The notes under the pieces: generated by a model
Databases searched by the model: none
What the model was told of the DNA's origin: nothing
Seen by the model: only the letters and a program-made list of their open reading frames with translations
Shown here: piece after piece, positions 1 to 7,584 of the stretch
Position numbering within the stretch: the stretch's first letter is position 1
How the letters are laid out: the number at the start of each line of letters is the position of its first letter
Position numbers and translations under genes: made by a program
Assembly: GCA_026418315.1 (NCBI GenBank)
Contig: JAOABO010000016.1
Span: forward strand, 1-19,490
DNA: 19,490 nucleotides
Reading direction: 5' to 3'
Source of the DNA: Bacteroidia bacterium
Lineage (GTDB): Bacteria > Bacteroidota > Bacteroidia > B-17B0 > Aurantibacillaceae

Positions 1-855
1 AAATTGTACATTACATCCACCCGCAAAGTTGCCAATGCTACGCATCATCTTAATGGACATGTCCCGCATCTTTTGATAGGTGCGGTCGCTTAAAGTCATA
101 GCAGGTGCCACCGTGATACTATCACCGGTGTGCACACCCATTGGATCAAAATTTTCAATGGAGCAAATAATAGTAACATTATCATTTTTGTCGCGTAATA
201 GTTCTAATTCAAATTCTTTCCACCCGATAACTGCTTTATCAATCAATACTTCGTGAATGGGAGATGTTTGTAATCCTCTATTTAATGCTGCATCAAAATC
301 TTCTTTTTTATACACTACACTTCCTCCGCTTCCACCCAACGTAAACGAAGGGCGAATAACTAATGGAAAACCAAATTCCTGAGCAATGGTTTTTCCTTCC
401 AAAAAGGAGCGGGCAATTCTGCTTGGTGCCATGGGAATATTTATTTCTTCCATTTTGGCACGGAATAAATCTCTATCTTCAGTAATTTTGATAGCATTCA
501 CATCTACACCTATCATGCGTACGCCATATTTTTTCCATATCCCTAATTCTTCGCACTTCATGGCTAAATTTAGGGCGGTTTGCCCACCCATCGTGGGGAG
601 AACAGCGTCTATTTTTCGCTCCTGTAAAATTTTTTCAATATACTTCGGCTCTAATGGCCATAAATACACATGGTCGGCGGTTACTTGATCAGTCATGATA
701 GTGGCAGGATTGCTGTTTATCAATGACACTTCTATACCTTCTTCTTTCAAACTACGGGCTGCCTGCGAACCAGAGTAATCAAACTCACAGGCCTGACCAA
801 TGATAATAGGACCACTTCCAATAATTAATACAGAGCGGATAGACGCCTCTTTCAT
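1..855 (-). CDS. carB: Carbamoyl-phosphate synthase large subunit, N-terminal part (cut by window edge)
   Basis: CarB makes carbamoyl phosphate from bicarbonate, ATP and glutamine-derived ammonia for pyrimidine and arginine synthesis, together with CarA in the cytosol. The 285 visible codons begin with the CarB signature around residues 13-29 (GSGPIIIGQACEFDYSG) and continue through a segment with NSNPATIMTD. The first ATP-grasp domain follows, with VIRPSFTLGGSGG near residues 165-178 and the ending VHTGDSITVAPA...GGCNVQF. The family is roughly 930-1070 residues, so about two thirds of the gene lies beyond the left edge. The start ATG at 855 is the first after a promoter-like box and keeps the usual short N-terminus. 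It diverges from rsfS. pyrE, also a pyrimidine gene, is in this window but in a different transcription unit. The identification is firm. Confidence 0.97.
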   Translation of the reverse strand, partial: MKEASIRSVLIIGSGPIIIGQACEFDYSGSQAARSLKEEGIEVSLINSNPATIMTDQVTADHVYLWPLEPKYIEKILQERKIDAVLPTMGGQTALNLAMKCEELGIWKKYGVRMIGVDVNAIKITEDRDLFRAKMEEINIPMAPSRIARSFLEGKTIAQEFGFPLVIRPSFTLGGSGGSVVYKKEDFDAALNRGLQTSPIHEVLIDKAVIGWKEFELELLRDKNDNVTIICSIENFDPMGVHTGDSITVAPAMTLSDRTYQKMRDMSIKMMRSIGNFAGGCNVQF

Positions 856-870
856 AAAGTTTTTAGGCAG

Positions 871-907
871 CAAAAGTAGTTTAAAATTTCATCATACTTT
901 TCAAAAA
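871..907 (-). promoter_or_regulatory. Candidate carB promoter (Bacteroidota type)
   Basis: On the minus strand TACTTTTG (871-878) matches the Bacteroidota -7 consensus TANNTTTG and ends 15 bases before the carB ATG. A TTTTTG at 902-907 can serve as the -33 element with a 23-base spacer, which is at the long end of the usual range. The region is AT-rich, so the -33 part could be chance. Confidence 0.5.
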
Positions 908-989
908 TTTTTCAATAATAATCAACAAAGCAAAAACACAAATTATCTTAAAGCAATAAAATTATTTCCTGCTCAAACCATAAATATGC

Positions 990-997
990 TAATTTTG
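990..997 (+). promoter_or_regulatory. Candidate -7 box of the rsfS-ftsH unit
   Basis: TAATTTTG matches TANNTTTG and lies 31 bases before the rsfS ATG. I see no clear TTG/TTTG -33 element 17-23 bases upstream, so this is a partial promoter match. The rest of the 173-base carB-rsfS divergent gap is AT-rich and shows nothing else I can name. Confidence 0.4.
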
Positions 998-1028
998 CAC
1001 ATTCCTTAAATAAAAGTATTTATTCATT

Positions 1029-1574
1029 ATGGCTAAAAAAACATCTAAAAAGAGCAAATCAACAAAAACTAAAAAAACATCAGAAAAAAAAGCAAGTTCA
1101 AAAAAGACCGTTATTTCTAAAAAAAAATTATCTAAAAACACTGCTTCAAAAGTAAAAAAAAGCGAATCTAATAAGGTAAAAGCATTAAAAATCTCAAAAG
1201 ACAAAAAGAAAGAGAAACTAACCAAAAAAGATACTGAACAATTTTTACTAAATACCATTATAGAAGGAATGCAAGAGAAAAAAGCCAAAAACATCACTGT
1301 TATAGATTTAAAAGACATTGAAAATAGTTTTTGTAATTATTTTGTTATTTGTGAGGCAGAGAGCAAACCACAACTACAAGCCATAACAGAATCTATTGAA
1401 GAAATGACAAGGAAAAAACTATCTGTGAAACCACATCATATTGAAGGATTACAAAACGCAGAATGGATTTTGATTGACTACCTAACAATCGTAGCACATG
1501 TTTTTCGTAGCGACATACGCGAATTTTATAGGTTAGAATCCTTATGGGCAGACGCCAAAGTCCAATATGTATAG
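1029..1574 (+). CDS. rsfS: Ribosomal silencing factor RsfS with a long Lys-rich N-terminal tail
   Basis: RsfS (DUF143/Iojap family) binds ribosomal protein uL14 on the 50S subunit and blocks subunit joining when nutrients are low. The conserved domain occupies about residues 68-181. It shows NITVIDL, the NSFCNYFVICEAES segment, the GLQNAEWILIDY segment, and the ending REFYRLESLWADA, which corresponds to the family's YxLExLWxDA. Typical RsfS is about 105-130 residues, and this protein is 181. The extra N-terminal ~67 residues hold 29 lysines, mixed with Ser, Thr and Ala, and look disordered and histone-H1-like. The tail is encoded by A-rich DNA including an A9 run near 1119-1127. The gene lies 35 bases ahead of ftsH on the same strand and is probably cotranscribed with it. 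The ATG at 1029 follows a promoter-like box, and the only other ATG before the RsfS domain proper would be deep in the gene. Confidence 0.93.
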   Translation: MAKKTSKKSKSTKTKKTSEKKASSKKTVISKKKLSKNTASKVKKSESNKVKALKISKDKKKEKLTKKDTEQFLLNTIIEGMQEKKAKNITVIDLKDIENSFCNYFVICEAESKPQLQAITESIEEMTRKKLSVKPHHIEGLQNAEWILIDYLTIVAHVFRSDIREFYRLESLWADAKVQYV

Positions 1575-1609
1575 ACACCAAAAATCTTAAACACTAAAAT
1601 TAATTGATT

Positions 1610-3781
1610 ATGCAAAATCAGAACGAAACTAATGCAAATACCGATAATACTAACAATAACCCTATATCTTCTTCAAATAAAGAAAACGAAAATAAAAGTA
1701 CTGCATCAGAACAAAACATCAACACCAATAATAAAAATAATCAAGATGTTTCTGAAGAAGAAAAAATTAGACAAAAACAGTTTGAACAACTCAAGGAAAA
1801 AATTTTTCAGGGACAAAAAAAAATAGCCCCAAATAATGGAGGTAATTCATTTTATTGGGTTTATGGCGTTGTTATTGCTATTATTCTTTTCCTTACTTTT
1901 TTTAATAATGATGCATTAAGAAGACAAATTGAAATTTCTCAAACCAAGTTTGAAGACATGCTGGCTCACGGAGATGTTACCGATATTGTTATCATCAATG
2001 GTAAATATGCTCAAATTTTTATCAATAGGGATTCATTATTAAAATCCCCAAGATATAAAGACCCCAACACTGGACTTCCTTATTTTGGTGATAAGAAATT
2101 CAAAGGACCGCATTTTGTTGTTAGCATACCCTCTGTTGAGTTTTTTCTGAACCGAGTAGAAAAAGTGCAGGAGAGCGCAGGGATTCCTAAAAACAAAACT
2201 GTTTTTCCGCGTGCCATAGAAGAAACAAACTGGACAGATCATTTATCATGGATTATTCCATTGGTTATTTTTGGATTATTTTGGATTTTTATGCTTCGGA
2301 GAATGTCCGGAAATGCACCCGGTTCGCCAGGTTCAATATTTAGTTTTGGACGATCCAGAGCGCAGCTTTTTGATAAAGATAAAACACCGGGTGTAACGTT
2401 TGCTGATGTGGCAGGATTAGAAGGGGCTAAAACAGAAATGCAGGAAATTGTAGATTTTTTGAAAAATCCATCTAAATACACAGAATTAGGGGCTAAAATT
2501 CCAAAAGGAGTATTGTTAGTAGGACCACCCGGTACTGGAAAAACTTTACTTGCTAAAGCTATTGCAGGAGAAGCAAAAGTGCCTTTTTTTACTATTTCGG
2601 GCTCAGAGTTTGTAGAAATGTTTGTAGGCGTGGGTGCATCCCGAGTGCGGGATTTATTTGCACAAGCCAAAGAAAAAGCTCCTTGTATTATTTTTATTGA
2701 TGAAATTGATGCAATAGGACGTTCCCGCTCTAAAAATATTTCAACCGGTGCAAATGATGAACGAGAAAGTACACTTAATCAGTTGCTTACAGAAATGGAC
2801 GGCTTTGCTGCCAATAGTGGCGTTATTGTATTAGCTGCTACTAACAGGGCAGATATATTAGATAAAGCATTGCTTCGTCCAGGAAGATTTGACAGGCACA
2901 TTTACATAGATATGCCCGATGTAAAAGACAGAGAAGAAATATTCAAAGTACATTTAAAAAGAATTAAAATTGATTCTTCAGTGAATGTTGAGTTTTTAGC
3001 CCGTCAGACGCCGGGTTTCAGTGGTGCTGATATTGCCAATATTTGTAATGAAGCAGCACTCATAGCCGCCCGAAAAGGTAAAAAAATAGTCAGTAAAGAA
3101 GATTTTTTGGATGCTGTAGATAGAGTAATTGCAGGACTTGAAATGAAAAATAAAATCATTACACCCGAAGAAAAGAAAATTATTGCTTTTCATGAGGCGG
3201 GTCATGCTACAGTGAGCTGGTTTTTGGAACACGCTGCACCTTTGGTTAAAGTAACGATTGTACCCAGAGGCAAATCATTGGGGGCTGCATGGTATTTACC
3301 AGAAGAAAGACACATTACAACAACCGATCAAATTTTAGATGAAATGACAGCAGCGCTTGGCGGAAGAGCAGCAGAAGACGTAGTATTTGGAAAAATTTCA
3401 ACCGGTGCTATGAATGACCTTGAAAAAGTAACCAAGCAGGCCTATGCAGCTGTAGTATATTATGGACTAAATCCCAAAATAGGCAACATCAGTTATTATG
3501 ATAGTACAGGCCAATCAGAATATGCATTTTCAAAACCATACAGTGAAAAAACTGCTGAAACCATTGATGAAGAAGTAAAGAAAATGACTGATATTGCTTA
3601 TCAAAGAGCAAAGAATATTCTTACTGAAAAAAAGGAATTGCTGACCAATTTGGCTAATAGATTACTTGAACATGAGGTGATATTTAAAGAAGATTTAGAA
3701 GAGATTTTAGGAAAAAGACCTTTTGATAAATCCAATTCTGACACAACCGATAATAGTATAAAAAATAATTCTACTTCTTAA
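1610..3781 (+). CDS. ftsH: ATP-dependent zinc metalloprotease FtsH
   Basis: FtsH is a hexameric inner-membrane AAA+ protease that extracts and degrades membrane and short-lived cytosolic proteins. In order the protein (723 aa) shows: an Asn-rich hydrophilic tail (1-50), a charged helix (about 48-72), transmembrane segment 1 (about 81-98), an extracytoplasmic region (about 100-210), and transmembrane segment 2 (about 212-229). The AAA domain follows, with Walker A GPPGTGKT (305-312), the pore motif FVG (338-340), Walker B IIFIDEID (360-367) and second-region-of-homology arginines in RPGRFDR (423-429). The peptidase domain has HEAGH (528-532) and the likely third zinc ligand Asp603. The tail after about 705 is Asn/Ser/Thr-rich. 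The ATG at 1610 is preferred to an in-frame TTG at 1604. The N-terminal tail is longer than in E. coli FtsH, where the first membrane segment starts almost at residue 1. All catalytic residues are present. Confidence 0.98.
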   Translation: MQNQNETNANTDNTNNNPISSSNKENENKSTASEQNINTNNKNNQDVSEEEKIRQKQFEQLKEKIFQGQKKIAPNNGGNSFYWVYGVVIAIILFLTFFNNDALRRQIEISQTKFEDMLAHGDVTDIVIINGKYAQIFINRDSLLKSPRYKDPNTGLPYFGDKKFKGPHFVVSIPSVEFFLNRVEKVQESAGIPKNKTVFPRAIEETNWTDHLSWIIPLVIFGLFWIFMLRRMSGNAPGSPGSIFSFGRSRAQLFDKDKTPGVTFADVAGLEGAKTEMQEIVDFLKNPSKYTELGAKIPKGVLLVGPPGTGKTLLAKAIAGEAKVPFFTISGSEFVEMFVGVGASRVRDLFAQAKEKAPCIIFIDEIDAIGRSRSKNISTGANDERESTLNQLLTEMDGFAANSGVIVLAATNRADILDKALLRPGRFDRHIYIDMPDVKDREEIFKVHLKRIKIDSSVNVEFLARQTPGFSGADIANICNEAALIAARKGKKIVSKEDFLDAVDRVIAGLEMKNKIITPEEKKIIAFHEAGHATVSWFLEHAAPLVKVTIVPRGKSLGAAWYLPEERHITTTDQILDEMTAALGGRAAEDVVFGKISTGAMNDLEKVTKQAYAAVVYYGLNPKIGNISYYDSTGQSEYAFSKPYSEKTAETIDEEVKKMTDIAYQRAKNILTEKKELLTNLANRLLEHEVIFKEDLEEILGKRPFDKSNSDTTDNSIKNNSTS

Positions 3782-3799
3782 TTAATTTTATTGAATAGT

Positions 3800-4318
3800 A
3801 TGGAAGAATCTAAAGCGGCATCAGATTCAAAGTGTATTAAAACTGAAATCGTATTACCCGGCGATACCAACCCATTGGGTAATTTATTTGGCGGAAGATT
3901 GATGGAATGGATAGATATTGCAGGAAGCATTGCTGCTCAAAGGCATTGTGGAAGAGTGGTAGTTACAGCGGCTATTAATCATATTTCGTTTTCAGTACCT
4001 ATTAAAGAAAATAGCATTGTTACTTTAGAAGCACAAGTGTCTCGTTCTTTTGGTACCAGCATGGAGGTTATCATTGATGTATATGTTGAAAATACCGTAA
4101 CTGGTAAAAGAATGAAATGTAATGAAGCCATTGCTACTTATGTAGCCATTGACCAAAATGGCACGCCACTACCAGTGCCAAAAGTTACTCCTAAAACAGA
4201 GTTGGAGAAAAAAAGATACGATGCTGCATTAAGAAGAAGGCAATTGTCTTTAATACTCAGTGGACGATTAAATCCTGACGAAGCAACCGAATTAAAATCT
4301 TTGTTTGTAAAAGAATAA
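3800..4318 (+). CDS. Hotdog-fold acyl-CoA thioesterase (YciA/BACH-like)
   Basis: This is a predicted cytosolic thioesterase that hydrolyses acyl-CoA to free acid and CoA. The 172-residue protein carries one hotdog domain. The family motif is near residues 22-45: DTN (Asn24), then NLFGGRLMEWIDIAG with the expected catalytic Asp39, closely resembling YciA and mammalian BACH. It continues with VVVTAAINHISFSVPIKENS and an EAIATYVAID strand. The last 40 residues are charged and helical, which I could not assign. The gene starts 18 bases after the ftsH stop. ATG at 3800 is chosen over an in-frame TTG at 3791 because the latter adds only three residues and lacks a ribosome-binding site. It is likely the last gene of the rsfS-ftsH unit. 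Chain-length specificity cannot be read from the sequence. Confidence 0.88.
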   Translation: MEESKAASDSKCIKTEIVLPGDTNPLGNLFGGRLMEWIDIAGSIAAQRHCGRVVVTAAINHISFSVPIKENSIVTLEAQVSRSFGTSMEVIIDVYVENTVTGKRMKCNEAIATYVAIDQNGTPLPVPKVTPKTELEKKRYDAALRRRQLSLILSGRLNPDEATELKSLFVKE

Positions 4319-4332
4319 TTTTTTTCTTTTTT
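4309..4332 (+). terminator. Weak candidate terminator after the thioesterase gene
   Basis: AAAAGAA (4309-4315) can pair with TTCTTTT (4324-4330) across an 8-base loop, followed by two further T and an AT-rich stretch. The stem overlaps the stop codon and has one G-C pair only, so it is weak. It sits at the convergent junction with the pseudouridine synthase gene, where a terminator is expected. Confidence 0.25.
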
Positions 4333-4408
4333 ATACAATGGCTTTGTGGCAATCATTGAAAATCAAATGAAATAAGCAAAGAGCGAATTATACTTTTGAT
4401 AAGTTGAC

Positions 4409-5113
4409 TTAATAGTAAGCATCAAAAATATCAGACCATAATTTATCTTCAAATGCGGGCTTGCACCGAACTTTGATAAGTTCTTTTTTTATAGGATGTT
4501 CAAATTGTAATTGATAACTATGTAAATGAATAAAGCCGCCAGGGTTAGTTCGTGGATATCCATATTTAATATCACCTTTAATAGGACAATGAATAGCAGA
4601 TAGTTGTGCTCGTATTTGATGATGACGTCCAGTAATCAAATTGATTTTTAAAAGATAATATCTTTCTGAATGGGCAATTATTTCGTATTCTAAAATAGCT
4701 TTCTTACTGTTTTTGATTGGTTTGGAAAATGCTTTACTTTTATTTTTAGTTGAATTTTTTACGATATAATGTTCTAACTTATCTTTTCTCTTGGGTGGTT
4801 CATTTTGTACAATAGCAAGGTAGGTTTTCTCAATTTTATTTTCTCTAAGAATTTGATTAAACTTGCTTAATGCTTTACTCGTTTTGGCAAATATGATGAG
4901 CCCTGAAACAGGGCGATCTATTCTGTGAATGACTTCCAGAAATACATTGCCGGTTTTTTGTTCTCTTTCTTTAAGAAATTTTTTTAAGTGTTCTAATAAT
5001 GAGACATCATGAGTTTTATCTTCCTGAACAATTTCGGACGGGAGTTTATTGACAATGATAATATGATTGTCTTCGTAAACAATTCTTTTTTCCAATGGAA
5101 GAGGATGAATCAT
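4409..5113 (-). CDS. RluA-family RNA pseudouridine synthase without S4 domain
   Basis: The enzyme isomerises specific uridines in rRNA or tRNA to pseudouridine. The 234-residue protein starts directly with the catalytic domain (IVYEDNHIIIVNKLPSEIVQ), so the N-terminal S4 RNA-binding domain of RluC/RluD is absent. The catalytic motif is HRIDRPVSGLIIFAKTSKA with Asp66 as the expected nucleophile. Later family segments include KTYLAIV (about 96-102), LLKINLITGRHHQIRAQL and the ending GFIHLHSYQLQFEHPI. Within the family it resembles the short RluA/TruC-type and Bacteroidota members. The target base cannot be told from the sequence. The ATG overlaps the upstream SRPBCC stop as ATGA, suggesting translational coupling in a pyrE-SRPBCC-RluA operon. 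Confidence 0.93.
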   Translation of the reverse strand: MIHPLPLEKRIVYEDNHIIIVNKLPSEIVQEDKTHDVSLLEHLKKFLKEREQKTGNVFLEVIHRIDRPVSGLIIFAKTSKALSKFNQILRENKIEKTYLAIVQNEPPKRKDKLEHYIVKNSTKNKSKAFSKPIKNSKKAILEYEIIAHSERYYLLKINLITGRHHQIRAQLSAIHCPIKGDIKYGYPRTNPGGFIHLHSYQLQFEHPIKKELIKVRCKPAFEDKLWSDIFDAYY

Positions 5114-5544
5114 TCATTCATATTAGAAGGTGAGAATTCTGAGAGTTTTTCGTTAATTTTGTTTACCAAGTAGTTAAGTTTTTTTTTGGCTATATTTAAA
5201 ACAAATGGATTTAAGTAACCAGAAAGAACAATTTGGCTTTGATTATCTTTGAATGATGCTTTAAGAAGTAAATAATAATTTCCAAAGGGCTCGGATAAAT
5301 ATTCTATGAAAGATATATCTGTGGTGTCTTTTTTTTGTTTAATTTGATTGATAAATAAAGTGAGTTTAATAATATTTTCTATTTCAAAACTCAGTTTATT
5401 GTTTTGAAATTGTATGTTTTGAATTTTATCTTTGGGTAAAATGTGTTCAAGATTTTTTAGGTGGGATAAAAAATCAAAAATTATTTCTTCAGATGTTGAG
5501 CACCTGAGCCATGTGGAGCTTATTTCAAAATTATTACTTTCCAT
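5110..5544 (-). CDS. Small SRPBCC/START-like protein of unknown function
   Basis: This 144-residue cytosolic protein has no signal peptide or membrane segment. Its opening, FEISSTWLRCSTSEEIIFDFLSHLKNLEHILPKD, reads like the first strand and two helices of an SRPBCC (START/polyketide-cyclase-like) fold. Alternating strands follow (NIQFQNNKLSFEIENIIKLT, then YYLLLKASFKD and QIVLSGYLN), with a long C-terminal helix (KKKLNYLVNKINEKLSEF). This is a fold guess from pattern, not a motif match. I recall similar small proteins beside pyrE in other Bacteroidota. It overlaps pyrE by 11 bases upstream and the pseudouridine synthase gene by 4 bases downstream, so the three are probably translated together. 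No ligand or reaction can be inferred. Confidence 0.8.
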   Translation of the reverse strand: MESNNFEISSTWLRCSTSEEIIFDFLSHLKNLEHILPKDKIQNIQFQNNKLSFEIENIIKLTLFINQIKQKKDTTDISFIEYLSEPFGNYYLLLKASFKDNQSQIVLSGYLNPFVLNIAKKKLNYLVNKINEKLSEFSPSNMNE

Positions 5545-6190
5545 TAAACTGTTTTGCCCATTGACCGGGGTCTTTATGCCACTCTTTTAATTGAAAATAA
5601 TCCTCATCAGAAATATATTCTTTTTCAAGGGCTATTTTAATAAGGTCGTTGAAATCAGAAAGAGAAAAAACTTTCAATTTATTTTCTTTAAACGCGTCTT
5701 CGGCAATACTCATGTTGTAACTAAATATAGAAATCATTCCTTTTACAGTACAGCCAAATTCTTTTAAGTGCTGAATGGCTTTTAAGCTACTGCCTCCTGT
5801 TGATATTAAATCTTCAATAACAATAACGGATTGCCCTTTTTCTACATATCCTTCAATAGCATTGCTAAGTCCGTGTCCTTTGGGTTCTGGGCGAACATAT
5901 ATAAAAGGTAAACCTAATTCCTGAGCTACCAACACGCCGTGTGCGATACCACCTGTAGCAATACCGGCAATGACATCCGGGTTACCAAAATTTTCATTAA
6001 TAGTATCTACTAACTGTTGGCGAATATAAGTGCGCATAGATGGATAGGAGAGAATAATTCTATTATCGCAATATATGGGGGATAATAAACCACTGCTCCA
6101 TTGAAAAGGTTTTTTAGTATTTAATTTAACGGCTTTAATTTGTAAAAGATATTCTGCAACTTTGTGCGACACTTCCTTATTTGTTTTCAT
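5534..6190 (-). CDS. pyrE: Orotate phosphoribosyltransferase
   Basis: PyrE joins orotate to PRPP, giving orotidine 5'-phosphate in pyrimidine synthesis. The 218-residue protein shows the N-terminal FQWSSGLLSPIYCDNR segment that contacts orotate. It then has GIATGGIAHGVLVAQELGLPFIYVRPEPKGHG, covering the dimer-crossing loop with its Lys/His, and the PRPP-binding motif VIVIEDLISTGGSS (122-135). Length is as expected for the family (about 205-225). It is the first gene of the minus-strand operon, overlapping the SRPBCC-like gene by 11 bases. Only 36 bases separate its ATG from the divergent Nudix gene. In that gap GATTTTTG (about 6196-6203, minus strand) is one mismatch from the -7 consensus. 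The start at 6190 is the only ATG giving a complete N-terminus. Confidence 0.97.
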   Translation of the reverse strand: MKTNKEVSHKVAEYLLQIKAVKLNTKKPFQWSSGLLSPIYCDNRIILSYPSMRTYIRQQLVDTINENFGNPDVIAGIATGGIAHGVLVAQELGLPFIYVRPEPKGHGLSNAIEGYVEKGQSVIVIEDLISTGGSSLKAIQHLKEFGCTVKGMISIFSYNMSIAEDAFKENKLKVFSLSDFNDLIKIALEKEYISDEDYFQLKEWHKDPGQWAKQFNGK

Positions 6191-6226
6191 ACATCAAAAA
6201 TCGGGGTGCAATAATAAGAATAATTT

Positions 6227-6862
6227 ATGAAAATAAGTATCCGGCATTTAGATAAAACATTAATAATAACTGATAAAGATGCTCATTATCAACAAGATAA
6301 ACTGAATGTGTTTTCAATAAGTGATAATACTAAATTTGTTGAATTAGATATTTTAATAAATGATTGGCTCAATAATGATGATGATTGTGTTTTTCTTTTT
6401 AGTAATAAGGAACTTCTTTTGTCATTTATTATGGTGTATTTGCCATCAAAATTTCTAATCATGTATGCAGCAGGAGGTTTGATTCAGAAGCAAAACACAA
6501 ACGAATTTTTATTTATATTCAAAAAAGGCAAATGGGATTTACCAAAAGGAAAAATAGATGAGAGTGAAAATGCGGAAGAAGCAGCAATCAGGGAGTGCGT
6601 AGAAGAAACAGGCATTTCTGAGTTGGAAATTAAAAAAAATTTAGGCCTAACGTATCATATTTTTAATCAGAAAAACAAATGGATATTGAAAATAACCCAA
6701 TGGTATTTAATGCATTCAGAAAATCATCATAAATTACATCCACAGTACGAGGAGGGTATTGAGAAAGCAGAATGGATAAAAAAGCAAGAAGTTCAAAATA
6801 TGGTTTTATCACATACCTATCTTTCAGTAAGGGAAATTTTAATGAGAGCAGGTGTTATATGA
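6227..6862 (+). CDS. Nudix hydrolase
   Basis: Nudix enzymes hydrolyse nucleoside diphosphates linked to another group. The box Gx5Ex7REUxEExGU is intact at residues 108-130 (from GKIDESE to RECVEETGI), and LPKG just before it completes the usual entry to the motif. The Nudix domain covers about residues 77-205. The preceding ~75 residues form a small N-terminal part (IRHLDKTLIITDKD...) that I cannot assign. The gene is divergent from pyrE across 36 bases. I recall such Nudix genes next to pyrE in Bacteroidota, which hints at a nucleotide-related role, but the substrate is not predictable. No terminator is evident in the 89 bases to lspA. Confidence 0.93.
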   Translation: MKISIRHLDKTLIITDKDAHYQQDKLNVFSISDNTKFVELDILINDWLNNDDDCVFLFSNKELLLSFIMVYLPSKFLIMYAAGGLIQKQNTNEFLFIFKKGKWDLPKGKIDESENAEEAAIRECVEETGISELEIKKNLGLTYHIFNQKNKWILKITQWYLMHSENHHKLHPQYEEGIEKAEWIKKQEVQNMVLSHTYLSVREILMRAGVI

Positions 6863-6951
6863 TAATAGAGTAAACCATTTTTATACTTGAAGCACACAAA
6901 TAGGTTAATTTTTAATTTTCTAATCTCTATATTCGCCGCATTATTTATTTA

Positions 6952-7584
6952 ATGAAAAACAAAAAGAAAATAGCATTCATAACAGTTTTATCTGTTATAG
7001 CAATTGACCAAATTATTAAAATTTACATTAAATTAAATTATCCTTTGGGCTTAGTAAAAGAGTTTGCAGATTGGGCGTATTTGTATTTTACTGAAAACCC
7101 CGGAATGGCTTTTGGGATAGAGTGGGGAGGAGAAAATGGAAAATTGTTACTTACTTTATTTCGCATTTTGGCTTGTATATTTGGTATTTGGTTTATAAAT
7201 CAGCTGATTAAAAAAGACGAAAGCTACTATTATATTGTAGGTGCATCTCTTATTCTTGCGGGGGCTATTGGAAATATAATAGATAGTGTATTTTATGGAG
7301 TACTATTTACAGAGAGTACAGAATTTCAAGTGGCACAATTAACTTTGGGTAATGGTTATGCTCCATTTATGTATGGGAAAGTAGTAGATATGTTTTATTT
7401 TCCGCTTTTTAGTGGTACCTTTCCTAAATGGTTCCCGATTTGGGGGGGAGAAGATTTTTTGTTTTTTAGACCTATTTTTAATTTTGCCGATGCCTCTATC
7501 ACTGTAGGAGTAGCTATTTTATTATTATTTCATAAACAAATAGAAAATCACAGTAATAACAAAGAAATATCCGGCAATGTATGA
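6952..7584 (+). CDS. lspA: Lipoprotein signal peptidase (signal peptidase II)
   Basis: LspA is an inner-membrane aspartyl protease that removes the signal peptide from prolipoproteins after lipidation. The protein has 210 residues, longer than the ~160 of E. coli. It shows an N-terminal membrane helix with DQIIK (19-23), then FTENPGMAFG (46-55), and GAIGNIID (104-111). The two catalytic Asp are predicted at Asp146 (KVVDM) and Asp180 (FNFADASI). Their spacing is wider than in E. coli because of inserts around 117-140 and 150-173 rich in aromatic residues, a form I know from Bacteroidota LspA. The C-terminal ~15 residues are hydrophilic. TATATTCG at 6928-6935, one mismatch from TANNTTTG, may be its -7 box. 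It overlaps hemH by four bases (ATGA). Likely clients in this window include the two lipoproteins at the right end. Confidence 0.95.
   Translation: MKNKKKIAFITVLSVIAIDQIIKIYIKLNYPLGLVKEFADWAYLYFTENPGMAFGIEWGGENGKLLLTLFRILACIFGIWFINQLIKKDESYYYIVGASLILAGAIGNIIDSVFYGVLFTESTEFQVAQLTLGNGYAPFMYGKVVDMFYFPLFSGTFPKWFPIWGGEDFLFFRPIFNFADASITVGVAILLLFHKQIENHSNNKEISGNV

Noticed and set aside
386..688. 100-codon plus-strand ORF at the left end
   Set aside because: It is antisense to the conserved carB coding frame, which explains the region fully.
856..1028. Possible small RNA or tRNA in the carB-rsfS gap
   Set aside because: The stretch is AT-rich with no cloverleaf or stable hairpin; only promoter-like boxes are visible.
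989..1318. 109-codon ORF on the minus strand opposite rsfS
   Set aside because: It is a shadow of the Lys-rich rsfS tail: AAA/AAG read backwards gives Phe/Leu and a false membrane-like protein.
2239..2670. 143-codon minus-strand ORF inside ftsH
   Set aside because: It lies wholly inside the conserved AAA domain region of ftsH and shows no family motif of its own.
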